33,328 nt of DNA from Streptomyces kronopolitis. Its GTDB lineage: Bacteria > Actinomycetota > Actinomycetes > Streptomycetales > Streptomycetaceae. Location: contig NZ_BMND01000050.1 in the NCBI RefSeq assembly GCF_014646275.1, positions 1-33,328 of the forward strand, given 5' to 3'. A model generated the notes under the pieces. That model had not been told where the DNA came from. It did not search any database and worked only from the letters and a program-made list of their open reading frames with translations. Below, one piece after another: positions 1-8,305 of this stretch (within the stretch, counting starts at the first letter, position 1; every line of letters begins with the position of its first letter). The position numbers and the translations under genes are program-made.

Positions 1-1488
1 CCCGCGCCGGCCGGCGAGCGCCCCGCCCCGGCCCCGGCCGATCCGCGTCCCGTCCTCCCGCCCGCGGCGCGCCGCCGGCTGTCCCTCCTGCTCGCCGACC
101 GCGGCGGCTCCGGCGGCGGCAGCCGCCGCGGTACGGCCCCCGACCTCACCGAACTGCTCCCCCAGTGGCTGGCCGCCGCCGGCGAGTACGGCTACCGCGC
201 CCCGGAGGCGCTGCTTCCGGCGCTGCTCGACGCCGCCCGGGCCCGTACAGATCTGCGGCCCGCCGCGCTGACGCTTGCGGGACCACGCGCCCTGTGGCTG
301 GCGCGGCTCAACGACGAGTGGAAGTTCGCGCTGCGCGGGTTCGGAGGCCCGGCCGGGCTCCCCGTCGCCGACGACCCCGAAGGTGTGCGGCAGCGGTGGG
401 AGGAGGGCCTGTTCGCGGAGCGGGTCGCCCTGCTGACCGCGCTGCGCCGGCACGACCCGCCGGCCGGCCTGGCGCTGCTGGCCACGACCTGGTCCACGGA
501 GCGGGCCGAGGACCGCCTGATGTTCCTCGACTCGCTGCGCGAGGACCTCTCGGCGGCCGATGAGCCCTTCCTCGAACAGGCGCTGTCCGACCGCAGCCGC
601 AATGTCCGCGCCACGGCCGCCGAGTTCCTCTCCACCCTGCCCGGCTCCGCGTTCGCGGCCCGGATGGCCGCGCGTGCGCACACCTGCATCGGCCCGGACC
701 GCGTGTCGGGCACCACGATGATCGCGGTGGAGGCGCCGCACGAGTGCGATGCGGCGATGCAACGGGACGGCATGGCGCTCAAGCCGCCCTCCGGGCGGGG
801 CGAACGCTCCTGGTGGCTGGGCCAGTTGGTGGAGGCGGCGCCGTTGGAGGGCTGGCGTGCGCGCTTCGGGGGCCGCGCGCCGGCGGAGATCGTCGCGCTG
901 CCGGTGGCCGACGGCTGGCGAACGGAGCTGCACGACGCCTGGTGCCGCGCCGCCGTGCGCCAGCGGAACGCCGACTGGGCACGGGCGCTGCTGGGTGCGC
1001 CGGGCGCGCCGTCCCGGACCACCGACGTCTCACCGGGCGGCTCGTCACGGGATCTGACGAAGCTGCTGGCCGTGCTGCCCGCGGACGAACTGGCCCGGTG
1101 GTCGGCGGAGTTCATCGCGGCGCACGGCCTGTCGGACGCCTTCCGGATGCTGGGGGTGTGCGCGGTCCCCTGGGCGGAGCCGCTGGGCCGCGCCGTCGTC
1201 GACGCGCTGGACATCGCCCGGGACGCGGGCAGCTACCCCTGGAGCTTCAGCGGGGTGATGGGCCTGGCCGAGCGCTGCCTGGACCCGGCGGCCGCGGACC
1301 GTCTCGACATGCTCACCGCCGTCACCGACGAGCCCGAGGGCGCCTCACCGGGCTCCGGCGGCTACTGGTCCGAGGCCTTCCAACGCCTGGTCACCACCCT
1401 GCGCCTGCGCGCCACGATGCGTGCCGAACTGGCGCCAGCGCCCGCCGCCCCCGAGCCGGCCGGGGAGACCGGACGGAGGGCGCCATGA
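1..1488 (+). CDS. DUF5691 family protein, 5' end outside window
   Basis: The frame is open from the first base to the TGA at 1488, so the visible 495 residues are the C-terminal part of a longer protein. It resembles the actinobacterial DUF5691 family, whose members lie beside SWIM zinc-finger and AAA ATPase genes. The Trp-rich stretch near nt 290-330 (ALWLARLNDEWKFALRG) and a helical-repeat-like region at about nt 520-690 (FLDSLREDLSAADEPFLEQ followed by SDRSRNVRATAAEFL) support that reading. The second element resembles HEAT-like repeats. No signal peptide, membrane segment or catalytic motif is visible, so it is probably cytoplasmic. Biochemical function is unknown. Several long open frames on both strands overlap it, but only this frame has the expected G/C-rich third positions and a coherent protein. 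Confidence 0.85.
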   Translation, partial: PAPAGERPAPAPADPRPVLPPAARRRLSLLLADRGGSGGGSRRGTAPDLTELLPQWLAAAGEYGYRAPEALLPALLDAARARTDLRPAALTLAGPRALWLARLNDEWKFALRGFGGPAGLPVADDPEGVRQRWEEGLFAERVALLTALRRHDPPAGLALLATTWSTERAEDRLMFLDSLREDLSAADEPFLEQALSDRSRNVRATAAEFLSTLPGSAFAARMAARAHTCIGPDRVSGTTMIAVEAPHECDAAMQRDGMALKPPSGRGERSWWLGQLVEAAPLEGWRARFGGRAPAEIVALPVADGWRTELHDAWCRAAVRQRNADWARALLGAPGAPSRTTDVSPGGSSRDLTKLLAVLPADELARWSAEFIAAHGLSDAFRMLGVCAVPWAEPLGRAVVDALDIARDAGSYPWSFSGVMGLAERCLDPAAADRLDMLTAVTDEPEGASPGSGGYWSEAFQRLVTTLRLRATMRAELAPAPAAPEPAGETGRRAP

Positions 1489-1520
1489 CCCGCCGCACCC
1501 CGGCCGCCCCCGGGGGAGTC

Positions 1521-1542
1521 CGCCGGGCCCTCGTGCCCGGCG
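1521..1542. terminator. Hairpin between convergent genes
   Basis: An 8-bp perfect stem (CGCCGGGC with GCCCGGCG) closes a 6-nt loop. It lies between the DUF5691 stop at 1488 and the icmB stop at 1548, so it could serve both strands. There is no T-tract, as is usual in streptomycetes. Confidence 0.5.
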
Positions 1543-1547
1543 CCGCC

Positions 1548-2006
1548 TCAGACGGCCAGCGAGCGCACGTTCGCCCGGACCCACTCCACGATGGAGGCGG
1601 TCGTCGCGCCCGGGGTGAAGATCTCCGCGACGCCCTGCGCCTTGAGCGGGGGGATGTCGGCCTCGGGGATGATGCCACCGCCGAAGACCTTGATGTCCGC
1701 CGCGTCCCGTTCCTCCAGGAGGGCGATGACCTTCGCGAAGAGGGTGTTGTGGGCACCGGAGAGGATGGACAGCCCGATCGCGTCGGCGTCCTCCTGGATC
1801 GCGGTGTCGACGATCTGCTCCGGGGTCTGGTGCAGCCCGGTGTAGATGACCTCCATGCCGGCGTCGCGCAGGGCCCGCGCGATGACCTTGGCGCCCCGGT
1901 CGTGCCCGTCCAGGCCCGGCTTGGCCACCACCACACGGATCGGCCCCGACCTGCCCGCCGCGCCCTGGCTCCCCGCTTGCGCCCCGTCCTGCCGCGCCAC
2001 ACCCAT
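1548..2006 (-). CDS. icmB: Cobalamin-binding acyl-CoA mutase small subunit (IcmB-like)
   Basis: A 152-residue stand-alone B12-binding domain. Residues 33-38 read DGHDRG, the DxHxxG signature whose His35 is the lower axial cobalt ligand. It is followed by the GLSILSGAH segment (about 78-86) and GGGIIP (about 108), which line the nucleotide loop of cobalamin in the methylmalonyl-CoA/isobutyryl-CoA mutase family. The length matches the small subunit of heterodimeric isobutyryl-CoA mutase, which interconverts isobutyryl-CoA and n-butyryl-CoA and feeds butyrate units to polyketides. The start at 2006 is preceded by TTGGAGG five bases upstream; an open frame reaching 2084 lacks such a site. No large subunit is in the window, so the partner must be encoded elsewhere. 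The methylmalonyl-type or another related small subunit cannot be excluded. Confidence 0.85.
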   Translation of the reverse strand: MGVARQDGAQAGSQGAAGRSGPIRVVVAKPGLDGHDRGAKVIARALRDAGMEVIYTGLHQTPEQIVDTAIQEDADAIGLSILSGAHNTLFAKVIALLEERDAADIKVFGGGIIPEADIPPLKAQGVAEIFTPGATTASIVEWVRANVRSLAV

Positions 2007-2382
2007 CACTGCCTCCAAGCCATGCACGGCACTGTGGTGCCGCCGAGCCGACAATCGATCGCGCGACCGCGATCCGGCGGCCACGAGCGTGAACGAACGT
2101 TATCGCCAGCATCGCGTACCCAGCCGTTTCGTGACATCCGGGGAGGGGGAAATCACACATGGGACACGTTCGCTCTGCGCCGCGTTCCGCTCACCGCCAT
2201 GTCACGTCCTCGTGGCACGGCGCGCGCGGACCGGGCGCTCGGGGAGCCGCAGTCGGACCACCGCGCCGCCGGGCGCGCATCAGGGCGGGCCACGCCGCAT
2301 GCCTGCCGCCGCCACTCACGGCTTCCCACGAGGGCACACGGGGGTCACAGTCGCCTCCCGCGTGCCGTTCGGGAGGTCGGCC
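2007..2382. other. Divergent intergenic region, icmB / lipase
   Basis: This 376-bp stretch separates two divergently transcribed genes and should hold both promoters. An AACGTT palindrome lies near 2096-2101 inside a CGTTATCGCC context. A strong purine run (GGGGAGGGGG) near 2140 precedes an ATG at 2159. That 91-codon frame overlaps the lipase start, is rich in Arg, Pro and His, and does not look like a protein. I see no promoter I can place with confidence. Confidence 0.4.
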
Positions 2383-3279
2383 ATGCAGGCCCTGCCCTTT
2401 CTCTCCGCACCCCTTCTGCTCGCGCGCCTGCTGACCGCACCCCTCCAGTGCGCCCGCCGGCTCCCCGCCCGCACCTCTTCCCTCCTGCTCCGCAGCACGG
2501 TCGTCGACCTGGCGGTGCTCGCCGCCCACCTGCTGCTCTACCCGACCGGCATCCCCCCGGAGCGCCCCCTGGAAGGGCAGCTGACGCCGGAGGTCCCGCA
2601 GCCGGGCGCCGCCCCGCCGACCCTGCTGCCGACCGAGGGCCGGGCGCATCCGCCGGTCCTCCTGCTCCACGGCTTCATCGACAACCGCTCCGTCTTCGTC
2701 CTGCTGCGCCGCTCGCTGCTCCGGCACGGCTGGCGCCATGTCGAGGCGCTCAACTACTCCCCGCTGACCTGCGATCTCCGCAAGGCCGCGGAATTGCTCG
2801 GCCGTCATGTGGCGGAGGTGTGCGCGCGGACCGGTCATCGCCGGGTGGACATCGTGGGCCACAGCCTCGGCGGACTCATCGCCCGCTATTACGTGCAGCG
2901 GCTCGGCGGCGACGCCCGTGTCCGCACGGTGGTCACGCTCGGCACCCCGCACTCCGGCACCCGTATCGCGCCCCTGATGTCGGCGCATCCGCTCGTGCGG
3001 CAGATGCGGCCCGATTCCGAAGTGATCAGGGAGTTGTCGCTTCCGGCGCCGAATTGCCGCGCCCAATTCGTGGCCTTCTGGAGCGAGGAGGACCAAGTGA
3101 TGATTCCGGCCACGACGGCCAGAATCGATCATGCGGATCTGCGCGCGCACAACGTGCAAGTCACCGGTGTGGGACATCTCGCCCTGCCGGTCAACGGCAC
3201 CGTCGCCGCCGGAATTCGGGAGGCGCTGTCGTCCGCGGAGGAGGCGGAAGGAACGGCGGACAGCATTTCGGTGGCCTGA
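2383..3279 (+). CDS. Alpha/beta-hydrolase lipase, exported or membrane-anchored
   Basis: The 298-residue protein starts at an ATG six bases after GGGAGG. An N-terminal hydrophobic region (about residues 5-53, interrupted by Arg pairs) suggests a signal anchor. The oxyanion-loop motif LLLHGF is at 93-98. The nucleophile elbow GHSLGG carries Ser161, a candidate acid lies near Glu236/Asp237 (SEEDQVM), and the catalytic His is His265 (GVGHLALP). This is the layout of triacylglycerol lipases of the LipA/EstA type, which hydrolyse ester bonds of lipids. The substrate cannot be predicted. It is transcribed divergently from icmB and toward the M23 peptidase gene. The reading frame stays open upstream to 1846, but that extension has no ribosome binding site and antisense-like composition. 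Confidence 0.85.
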   Translation: MQALPFLSAPLLLARLLTAPLQCARRLPARTSSLLLRSTVVDLAVLAAHLLLYPTGIPPERPLEGQLTPEVPQPGAAPPTLLPTEGRAHPPVLLLHGFIDNRSVFVLLRRSLLRHGWRHVEALNYSPLTCDLRKAAELLGRHVAEVCARTGHRRVDIVGHSLGGLIARYYVQRLGGDARVRTVVTLGTPHSGTRIAPLMSAHPLVRQMRPDSEVIRELSLPAPNCRAQFVAFWSEEDQVMIPATTARIDHADLRAHNVQVTGVGHLALPVNGTVAAGIREALSSAEEAEGTADSISVA

Positions 3280-3469
3280 CCCGGGAAGGCCGCGACGGCG
3301 CACCGCCTCCCCGGATTACCGCCTCGCGCACCGCGGACATCGCACCCCAGGGGCGACACGATCTTGACGTGTTGTCGAACAAACCTCGAACGAGGAGCCA
3401 AGAGCGTGCATGGGCCTGCCGAAAGGCGGCCAAATGCCCGGTCTGGCCGAGCGCAAACCCTGTGGAAGA

Positions 3470-3499
3470 TTGTCGCCATCGCATACCGCCGGGTACAGT
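3470..3499 (+). promoter_or_regulatory. Candidate promoter of the M23 peptidase gene
   Basis: TTGTCG (3470-3475) and TACAGT (3494-3499) are separated by 18 bp. This fits the vegetative HrdB-type pattern of streptomycetes (TTGACR-N18-TANNNT). A start near 3506 would give a 5' leader of about 34 nt that includes GAGAAG before the GTG at 3540. Confidence 0.5.
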
Positions 3500-3539
3500 C
3501 GCCGCTAATTCTCCTGCTGCCGAGGCGAAAGAGAAGTTG

Positions 3540-5342
3540 GTGAACGACCGTCACCCATCGGGGGCCCCGCTTCCGACCGGCTCTCCCTCCGACGCCTCGT
3601 ATGCGCACTATCCGGCCTACGACTCCTACGGGCACCAGCCCCCGGCCGGCACCGCCGAATACGGCGACGGCGACCCGCTCTTCGGCTCGCTTCCCGGCTC
3701 GTACGACACCGGGATGTACGACACCGGCGCGTACGCCGCGGACGCCCATGGCATGAGTGCGTACGGCACGGGCACCTTCCACGCCGGCGCGTACGCCGGC
3801 CAGGCCGCCTACGACACCGGCACCTACCCCACGATGCAGTGGGACACCGGCGCCTATGAGACCGGCGGCTACCCGGTCGTCGACCCGCAGGCGGCGGCCG
3901 CGGGCTACGACCCGTACACGCACACCGCCCATGAGCAGCCCGCGCAGCACACCACCGGCTACCCCTCCTCCGCGTACGAGGCGGCGGGGTACGAGACGGC
4001 CGCATACGAGACAGCCGGGTACGAGACCGCCGGATACCCGACGGCCGCCTACGGCACCGGCGGCTACGAGGCGACCGCGTACGAAGCCACCTCCTACGGG
4101 TACGGCGGGTTCGACACCGGAAGCTTCGCCACCGGCGGCTACGACCTCGGCGGACACGACACCGCTGGACACAGCGCCGCTGGGCACGACGCCAGCGGAC
4201 ACGACGCCGGTGGGCACGACGCCGGTTACGGCACCGGCAGTTGGCCCGCCGCCGGATTCCAGGCGCCCGAGACCTTCGAGAGCACCGGCGGCTTCGACGC
4301 CCTCAGCCGGCAGGCCACCGCGGTCCAGGAGACCGCGGACCACGAGGCCACCGCGGTCTGGTCGACCACCGACCAGGGCCTGATCGCCGGCATCCCGGCG
4401 CAGTCCGGCCCGCCCGAGGCCGAGGCCGCCCACTGGGACACCGCCCACCAGGACACCGCCATCTGGGACGCCGCCGGTGACGCCGCCTCCGTTGCGGACG
4501 CCATGACACAGGCGATGCCCGTCACCCCGGCGTTCGTCACCCCCGCCCCCGATGCGCCCACCGGCCGCCGCGCCGCCAGGTCGGAGGCCGAGAAGGCCGG
4601 CCGCGGCCGGGGCCGGCGGCGCCCGGTGAAGCGGTCGGCGCTGCTGACCATCGCCGTCCCCTCGGTCGCCACCCTGGGCGTCTGCGCCGTGGCCGCCGCG
4701 TCCGTCGCCCACTTCGGCGAGGACGACAAGACCGAGGCGACCGCCCAGTCGGCGCCCGACGCGACGGCCGTCAAGCCCTCCGCGGCGAACAACAAGCTCG
4801 ACACCCAGCTCGCCGGACTCAGCGCCAGCGCCGATGACTTCCGTGACCGGGCCAGCCGGACGCAGGAGCGCATCGACCTCAAGGAGCGCCAGGCGCTGGA
4901 CCGCAAGCGCAAGGCGGAGGCGGCGGCCCGCAAGGAGGCCATGCGCCCCAAGTTCGTGCTGCCGGTCACCCAGCACGGGCTGAGCGCCACCTTCGGCCAG
5001 GCCGGCGTCAACTGGATGTCCGTGCACACCGGGATCGACTTCCCGGTCAGCTACGGCACCCCGGTCATGTCCGCCACCGACGGCACCATCCGCACGCAGT
5101 GGAACTCCGCTTACGGCAACATGGCGATCGTGACGGCGCCCGACGGCACGGAGACCTGGTACTGCCACCTGAGCAGCACCAAGATCCGTTCCGGGGAGGT
5201 CAAGGCCGGTGACCGGATCGCCTATTCGGGCAACTCCGGCAACTCCACCGGGCCGCATCTGCACTTCGAGGTGCGCCCGGGCGGCGGGGCCGCGGTGGAC
5301 CCGCAGCCGTGGCTGCGCGACCACGGCCTCAACCCGAACTGA
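3540..5342 (+). CDS. M23 metallopeptidase with Tyr/Gly-rich repeat N-terminus
   Basis: This 600-residue zinc peptidase is predicted to cut peptidoglycan cross-links outside the membrane. Residues 1-360 form a low-complexity region dominated by five-residue units such as YETAG, YDTGA and GHDAG (about 52-240), then an acidic Ala/Thr-rich stretch and a basic cluster (about 349-366). One membrane segment follows (about 368-393). A charged helical stalk (about 425-470, RTQERIDLKERQ) leads to the LytM/M23 domain (about 481-597). Zinc ligands are visible as His496 and Asp500 in HTGID and His575 in HLHF, with His573 as the catalytic partner. No cleavable signal precedes the repeats, so the tail should face the cytoplasm (N-in/C-out). 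The GTG start follows GAGAAG and the promoter at 3470-3499; the frame stays open far upstream without coding character. Confidence 0.9.
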   Translation: MNDRHPSGAPLPTGSPSDASYAHYPAYDSYGHQPPAGTAEYGDGDPLFGSLPGSYDTGMYDTGAYAADAHGMSAYGTGTFHAGAYAGQAAYDTGTYPTMQWDTGAYETGGYPVVDPQAAAAGYDPYTHTAHEQPAQHTTGYPSSAYEAAGYETAAYETAGYETAGYPTAAYGTGGYEATAYEATSYGYGGFDTGSFATGGYDLGGHDTAGHSAAGHDASGHDAGGHDAGYGTGSWPAAGFQAPETFESTGGFDALSRQATAVQETADHEATAVWSTTDQGLIAGIPAQSGPPEAEAAHWDTAHQDTAIWDAAGDAASVADAMTQAMPVTPAFVTPAPDAPTGRRAARSEAEKAGRGRGRRRPVKRSALLTIAVPSVATLGVCAVAAASVAHFGEDDKTEATAQSAPDATAVKPSAANNKLDTQLAGLSASADDFRDRASRTQERIDLKERQALDRKRKAEAAARKEAMRPKFVLPVTQHGLSATFGQAGVNWMSVHTGIDFPVSYGTPVMSATDGTIRTQWNSAYGNMAIVTAPDGTETWYCHLSSTKIRSGEVKAGDRIAYSGNSGNSTGPHLHFEVRPGGGAAVDPQPWLRDHGLNPN

Positions 5343-5381
5343 CCGCCCCCCGCGCGGCCGCCGCCCCGGCTGCCCGACCGC

Positions 5382-7829
5382 CTACAGCTTCTCCACCGGC
5401 GCGTACCGCAGCAGCAGCCGCTTGGGCTTCTCGCCGCCGAAGTCGATGGTCGCCTCGGCGTTGTCACCGCTGCCCTTGACGCCCACGACCGTGCCGAGTC
5501 CGAAGCTGTCGTGGGTGACGCGGTCGCCGATGGCCAGCGGGACCACCTGGCGGTCCTTGGCCCGGCGGGTGGCGAAGCCGCTCGCCCCCTTGCTGCGCGA
5601 GGACAGCGTGGAGCCCAGGCCGCCACCGGCGCCGCCCGACAGGCCGCTTATGGTCGCGGACGGCGTCGCCTGGCCCGTGCGCTTCCACTCCACGTACTCG
5701 CCGGGGATCTCCTCCAGGAACCGGGAGGGCGGGTTGTACGAGGGCTGGCCCCAGGCGCTGCGCATCGTCGAGCGGGTGACGTAGAGCCGCTCGCGGGCGC
5801 GGGTGATGCCGACGTAGGCCAGCCGGCGCTCCTCCTCCAGCTCCTTGGTCTGGCCCAGCGAGCGCATGTGCGGGAAGACGCCGTCCTCCATGCCGGTCAG
5901 GAAGACCACCGGGAACTCCAGGCCCTTGGCGGTGTGCAGCGTCATGAGGGTGATGACGCCGCTGCCCTCCTCGTCCTCGTCCGGGATCTGGTCGGAGTCG
6001 GCGACCAGGGCGACCTGCTCCAGGAAGTCGGAGAGGGTGCCCGGGTCCGCTTCGCCTCGGTCCTGCTCGAATTCCAGGGCCACGGCGGCGAGTTCCTGGA
6101 GGTTCTCGATCCGGGTCTCGTCCTGCGGGTCGGTGGAGGCCTGCAGCTCGGCGAGGTAGCCCGTGCGCTCCAGGACCGCTTCCAGGACCGTGGCGGGGCC
6201 CGCGCCGGACTCGACGATGGTGCGCAGCTCCTCCATGAGGACGTTGAAGCGCTTGACGGCGTTGGCGGAGCGGGCCGCCATGCCGTACGCCTCGTCGACC
6301 CGGCGCAGCGCCTGCGGGAAGGTGATTTTCTCGCGCGCCGACAGGGCGTCGATCATCGCCTCGGCGCGGTCGCCGATGCCGCGCTTGGGGACGTTCAGGA
6401 TGCGGCGCAGCGGGACGGTGTCCTCGGGGTTGGACAGCACCCGCAGATACGCGAGGACGTCGCGGACCTCCTTGCGCTCGTAGAAGCGCACTCCGCCGAC
6501 GACCTTGTAGGGCAGCCCGACCCGGATGAAGATCTCTTCGAAGACCCGGGACTGGGCGTTGGTGCGGTAGAAGACGGCGACATCGCCCGCCTTGGCGTCG
6601 CCGGCGTCCGTCAGGCGGTCGATCTCGTCGGCGACGAACTGCGCCTCGTCGTGCTCGGTGTCGGCGACGTAGCCGGTGATCCCGGGGCCGCTGCCGGCGT
6701 CGGTCCAGAGGTTCTTGGGGCGGCGGTTCTCGTTGCGCTCGATGACGGCGTTGGCGGCGGACAGGATCGTCTGCGAGGAGCGGTAGTTCTGCTCCAGCAG
6801 GATCGTCGTCGCGTCGGGGTAGTCCTCCTCGAACTGGAGGATGTTGCGGATGGTGGCACCGCGGAAGGCGTAGATCGACTGGTCGGCGTCGCCGACCACG
6901 CACAGCTCGGCCGCCGATTCGGCGGGGCCGACCAGCTCGCGGACGAGGGTGTACTGGGCGTGGTTGGTGTCCTGGTACTCATCGACGAGGACATGGCGGA
7001 AGCGGCGGCGGTAGTGCTCGGCGACATCCGGGAAGGCCTGGAGCAGATGGACCGTCGTCATGATGATGTCGTCGAAGTCCAGGGCGTTGGCCTCGCGCAG
7101 CCGCGCCTGGTACATCGCGTACGCCTCGGCCAGGGTCTTCTCGAAGCCATCGGCGGCCGTCCCCGCGAAGGTCTCCTCGTCGATGAGCTCGTTCTTGAGG
7201 TTGGAGATCTTGGCGCTGAAGGACTTGGGCGGGTAGCGCTTGGGGTCCAGCTCCAGATCGCGGCAGACCAGGGCCATCAGGCGCTTGGAGTCGGCGGCGT
7301 CGTAGATCGAGAAGGAGGACGTGAAGCCCAGCTTCTTGGACTCGCGGCGCAGGATGCGCACGCAGGCGCTGTGGAAGGTGGAGACCCACATGGCGTTCGC
7401 GCGCGGACCGACGAGCTCCTCGACGCGCTCCTTCATCTCGCCGGCGGCCTTGTTCGTGAACGTGATCGCGAGGATCTGGCCGGGGTGGACGCGGCGCTCG
7501 GCCAGCAGATGGGCGATGCGGTGGGTGAGCACCCGGGTCTTGCCGGAGCCGGCGCCGGCGACGATCAGCAGCGGGCCGCCGGTGTGCACCACGGCGGCCT
7601 TCTGCTCGTCGTTGAGCCCTTCGAGCAGCGCGGCGGCGTCGACGGCGGGGCGGGCGGCGCCGTCGCGGTAGTGGGTCTCTCTGGGGCCGGGCGCGTCGAA
7701 TTTCCCGCCGAAGAGGTCGGCGGGGATCTCCTCGGGGGCCGGCTCGTGCTCGTCCTCGGGAGGCGGCGGGTGCTCCTCGCCCTTGTGGCCGAGGTCCGCC
7801 AGGAAGCTGTCGTCAAAGAGGCTGCTCAT
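5382..7829 (-). CDS. pcrA: ATP-dependent DNA helicase PcrA/UvrD
   Basis: An 815-residue superfamily 1 helicase that unwinds DNA 3' to 5' in nucleotide excision repair and in clearing replication and transcription blocks. A disordered acidic N-terminus (about 1-65) is typical of the actinobacterial PcrA/UvrD1 group. Walker A is AGAGSGKT at 91-98. Walker B/DEYQ (VDEYQDT), the GDADQSIYAFRGA motif and LEQNYRSSQTIL follow in order. The C-terminal motifs TLHTAKGLEFPVVFL and VGITRARERLYV are intact. The last 55 residues (IGDRVTHDSFGLGTVVGV) form the Tudor-like fold that contacts RNA polymerase in PcrA. The length is normal for streptomycetes. The stop lies 40 bp from the convergent M23 gene; upstream it diverges from a riboswitch-controlled gene. 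Confidence 0.97.
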   Translation of the reverse strand: MSSLFDDSFLADLGHKGEEHPPPPEDEHEPAPEEIPADLFGGKFDAPGPRETHYRDGAARPAVDAAALLEGLNDEQKAAVVHTGGPLLIVAGAGSGKTRVLTHRIAHLLAERRVHPGQILAITFTNKAAGEMKERVEELVGPRANAMWVSTFHSACVRILRRESKKLGFTSSFSIYDAADSKRLMALVCRDLELDPKRYPPKSFSAKISNLKNELIDEETFAGTAADGFEKTLAEAYAMYQARLREANALDFDDIIMTTVHLLQAFPDVAEHYRRRFRHVLVDEYQDTNHAQYTLVRELVGPAESAAELCVVGDADQSIYAFRGATIRNILQFEEDYPDATTILLEQNYRSSQTILSAANAVIERNENRRPKNLWTDAGSGPGITGYVADTEHDEAQFVADEIDRLTDAGDAKAGDVAVFYRTNAQSRVFEEIFIRVGLPYKVVGGVRFYERKEVRDVLAYLRVLSNPEDTVPLRRILNVPKRGIGDRAEAMIDALSAREKITFPQALRRVDEAYGMAARSANAVKRFNVLMEELRTIVESGAGPATVLEAVLERTGYLAELQASTDPQDETRIENLQELAAVALEFEQDRGEADPGTLSDFLEQVALVADSDQIPDEDEEGSGVITLMTLHTAKGLEFPVVFLTGMEDGVFPHMRSLGQTKELEEERRLAYVGITRARERLYVTRSTMRSAWGQPSYNPPSRFLEEIPGEYVEWKRTGQATPSATISGLSGGAGGGLGSTLSSRSKGASGFATRRAKDRQVVPLAIGDRVTHDSFGLGTVVGVKGSGDNAEATIDFGGEKPKRLLLRYAPVEKL

Positions 7830-8116
7830 CGCCCACCGAGTCTAGGCCGCCGCACTGACAACCCGCCGCGCAGTGCCGATTGTCGGCCGTATGACGGGCC
7901 CGTGCGGCGGCCCGCAGGTCAGGGCACCGGCCCCGGGCCGCACGGCGCAGCGCCTCGTCTACCCGAATCCGACATCTGCCACAACAACCCCCGCATCGCG
8001 TTCAGGTCACAAAAAGGTTTCGGGCATATCGAACATCAGCCTTCACAGGAGCCACACGAGTTGGCTAACGTCCTCGCTCAGGCAGCCCGCTTCCCCGCGT
8101 ACGACCGTGTCCGCAC
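7830..8116. other. Divergent promoter region, pcrA / NlpC-P60
   Basis: This non-coding stretch lies between the pcrA start and the riboswitch. It is less GC-rich around 8001-8045, where TTCAGG (8001-8006) and CATATC (8025-8030), 18 bp apart, could be a weak vegetative promoter for the riboswitch transcript. An A-run with GGTCACAAAAAGGTTTC spans 8005-8021. No promoter for pcrA could be placed. Confidence 0.35.
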
Positions 8117-8287
8117 GGGCCGCCGCGCCGAGTCCGGCCCTGCCATGAGGCACCCGGAGCCGGGGACCCACCAGCACCACCGGGGTGAATCGATCCGTAC
8201 GGCCGCCACAGGCGGACGTCGGACCGTAGGGCAAGCCTTCCGTCATCGACACCGCCCGAACCCGACAGCTAACCCGGTAGGCGGTCA
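8117..8287 (+). promoter_or_regulatory. c-di-AMP riboswitch (ydaO/yuaA type)
   Basis: The conserved blocks of the actinobacterial ydaO aptamer occur in order: GGAGCCGGGGACCCA (8156-8170), CGGGGTGAAT (8181-8190), GACCGTAGGGCAAGCCTTCC (8222-8241), then the run from CGAACCC through CAGCTAACCCGG (about 8257-8277) and the closing GGTAGGCGG (8276-8284). Such aptamers bind cyclic di-AMP and commonly precede wall-hydrolase genes in Streptomyces, where ligand binding lowers expression. The ribosome binding site GGAAGGAG (8289-8296) starts only about five bases after the aptamer, which leaves no room for a separate terminator. The 5' boundary is approximate because I could not fold the RNA. Confidence 0.92.
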
Positions 8288-8305
8288 CGGAAGGAGTTGC
8301 CGGCC

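Noticed and set aside
192..1214. Long minus-strand open frame opposite the DUF5691 gene
   Set aside because: Ser/Arg/Ala-rich shadow of the plus-strand gene; composition follows the opposite strand's codon bias.
2159..2434. 91-codon frame after a GGGGAGGGGG run
   Set aside because: Overlaps the lipase start and has no protein-like sequence, although the purine run looks like a ribosome binding site.
744..3539. Upstream extension of the M23 peptidase frame
   Set aside because: The frame is open only because of high GC. It crosses the icmB and lipase genes and is low-complexity Arg/Gly/Pro. The GTG at 3540 has a promoter and ribosome binding site.
3406..3543. 45-codon frame starting at GTG 3406 and overlapping the M23 GTG
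   Set aside because: GAGGAG precedes it and its stop overlaps the next start, but third-position G/C is only about 60%, far below real genes here, and the M23 promoter lies inside it.
3129..5324. 731-codon minus-strand frame opposite the M23 gene
   Set aside because: Val/Gly/Arg-rich mirror of the Tyr/Gly repeats with no recognisable domain.
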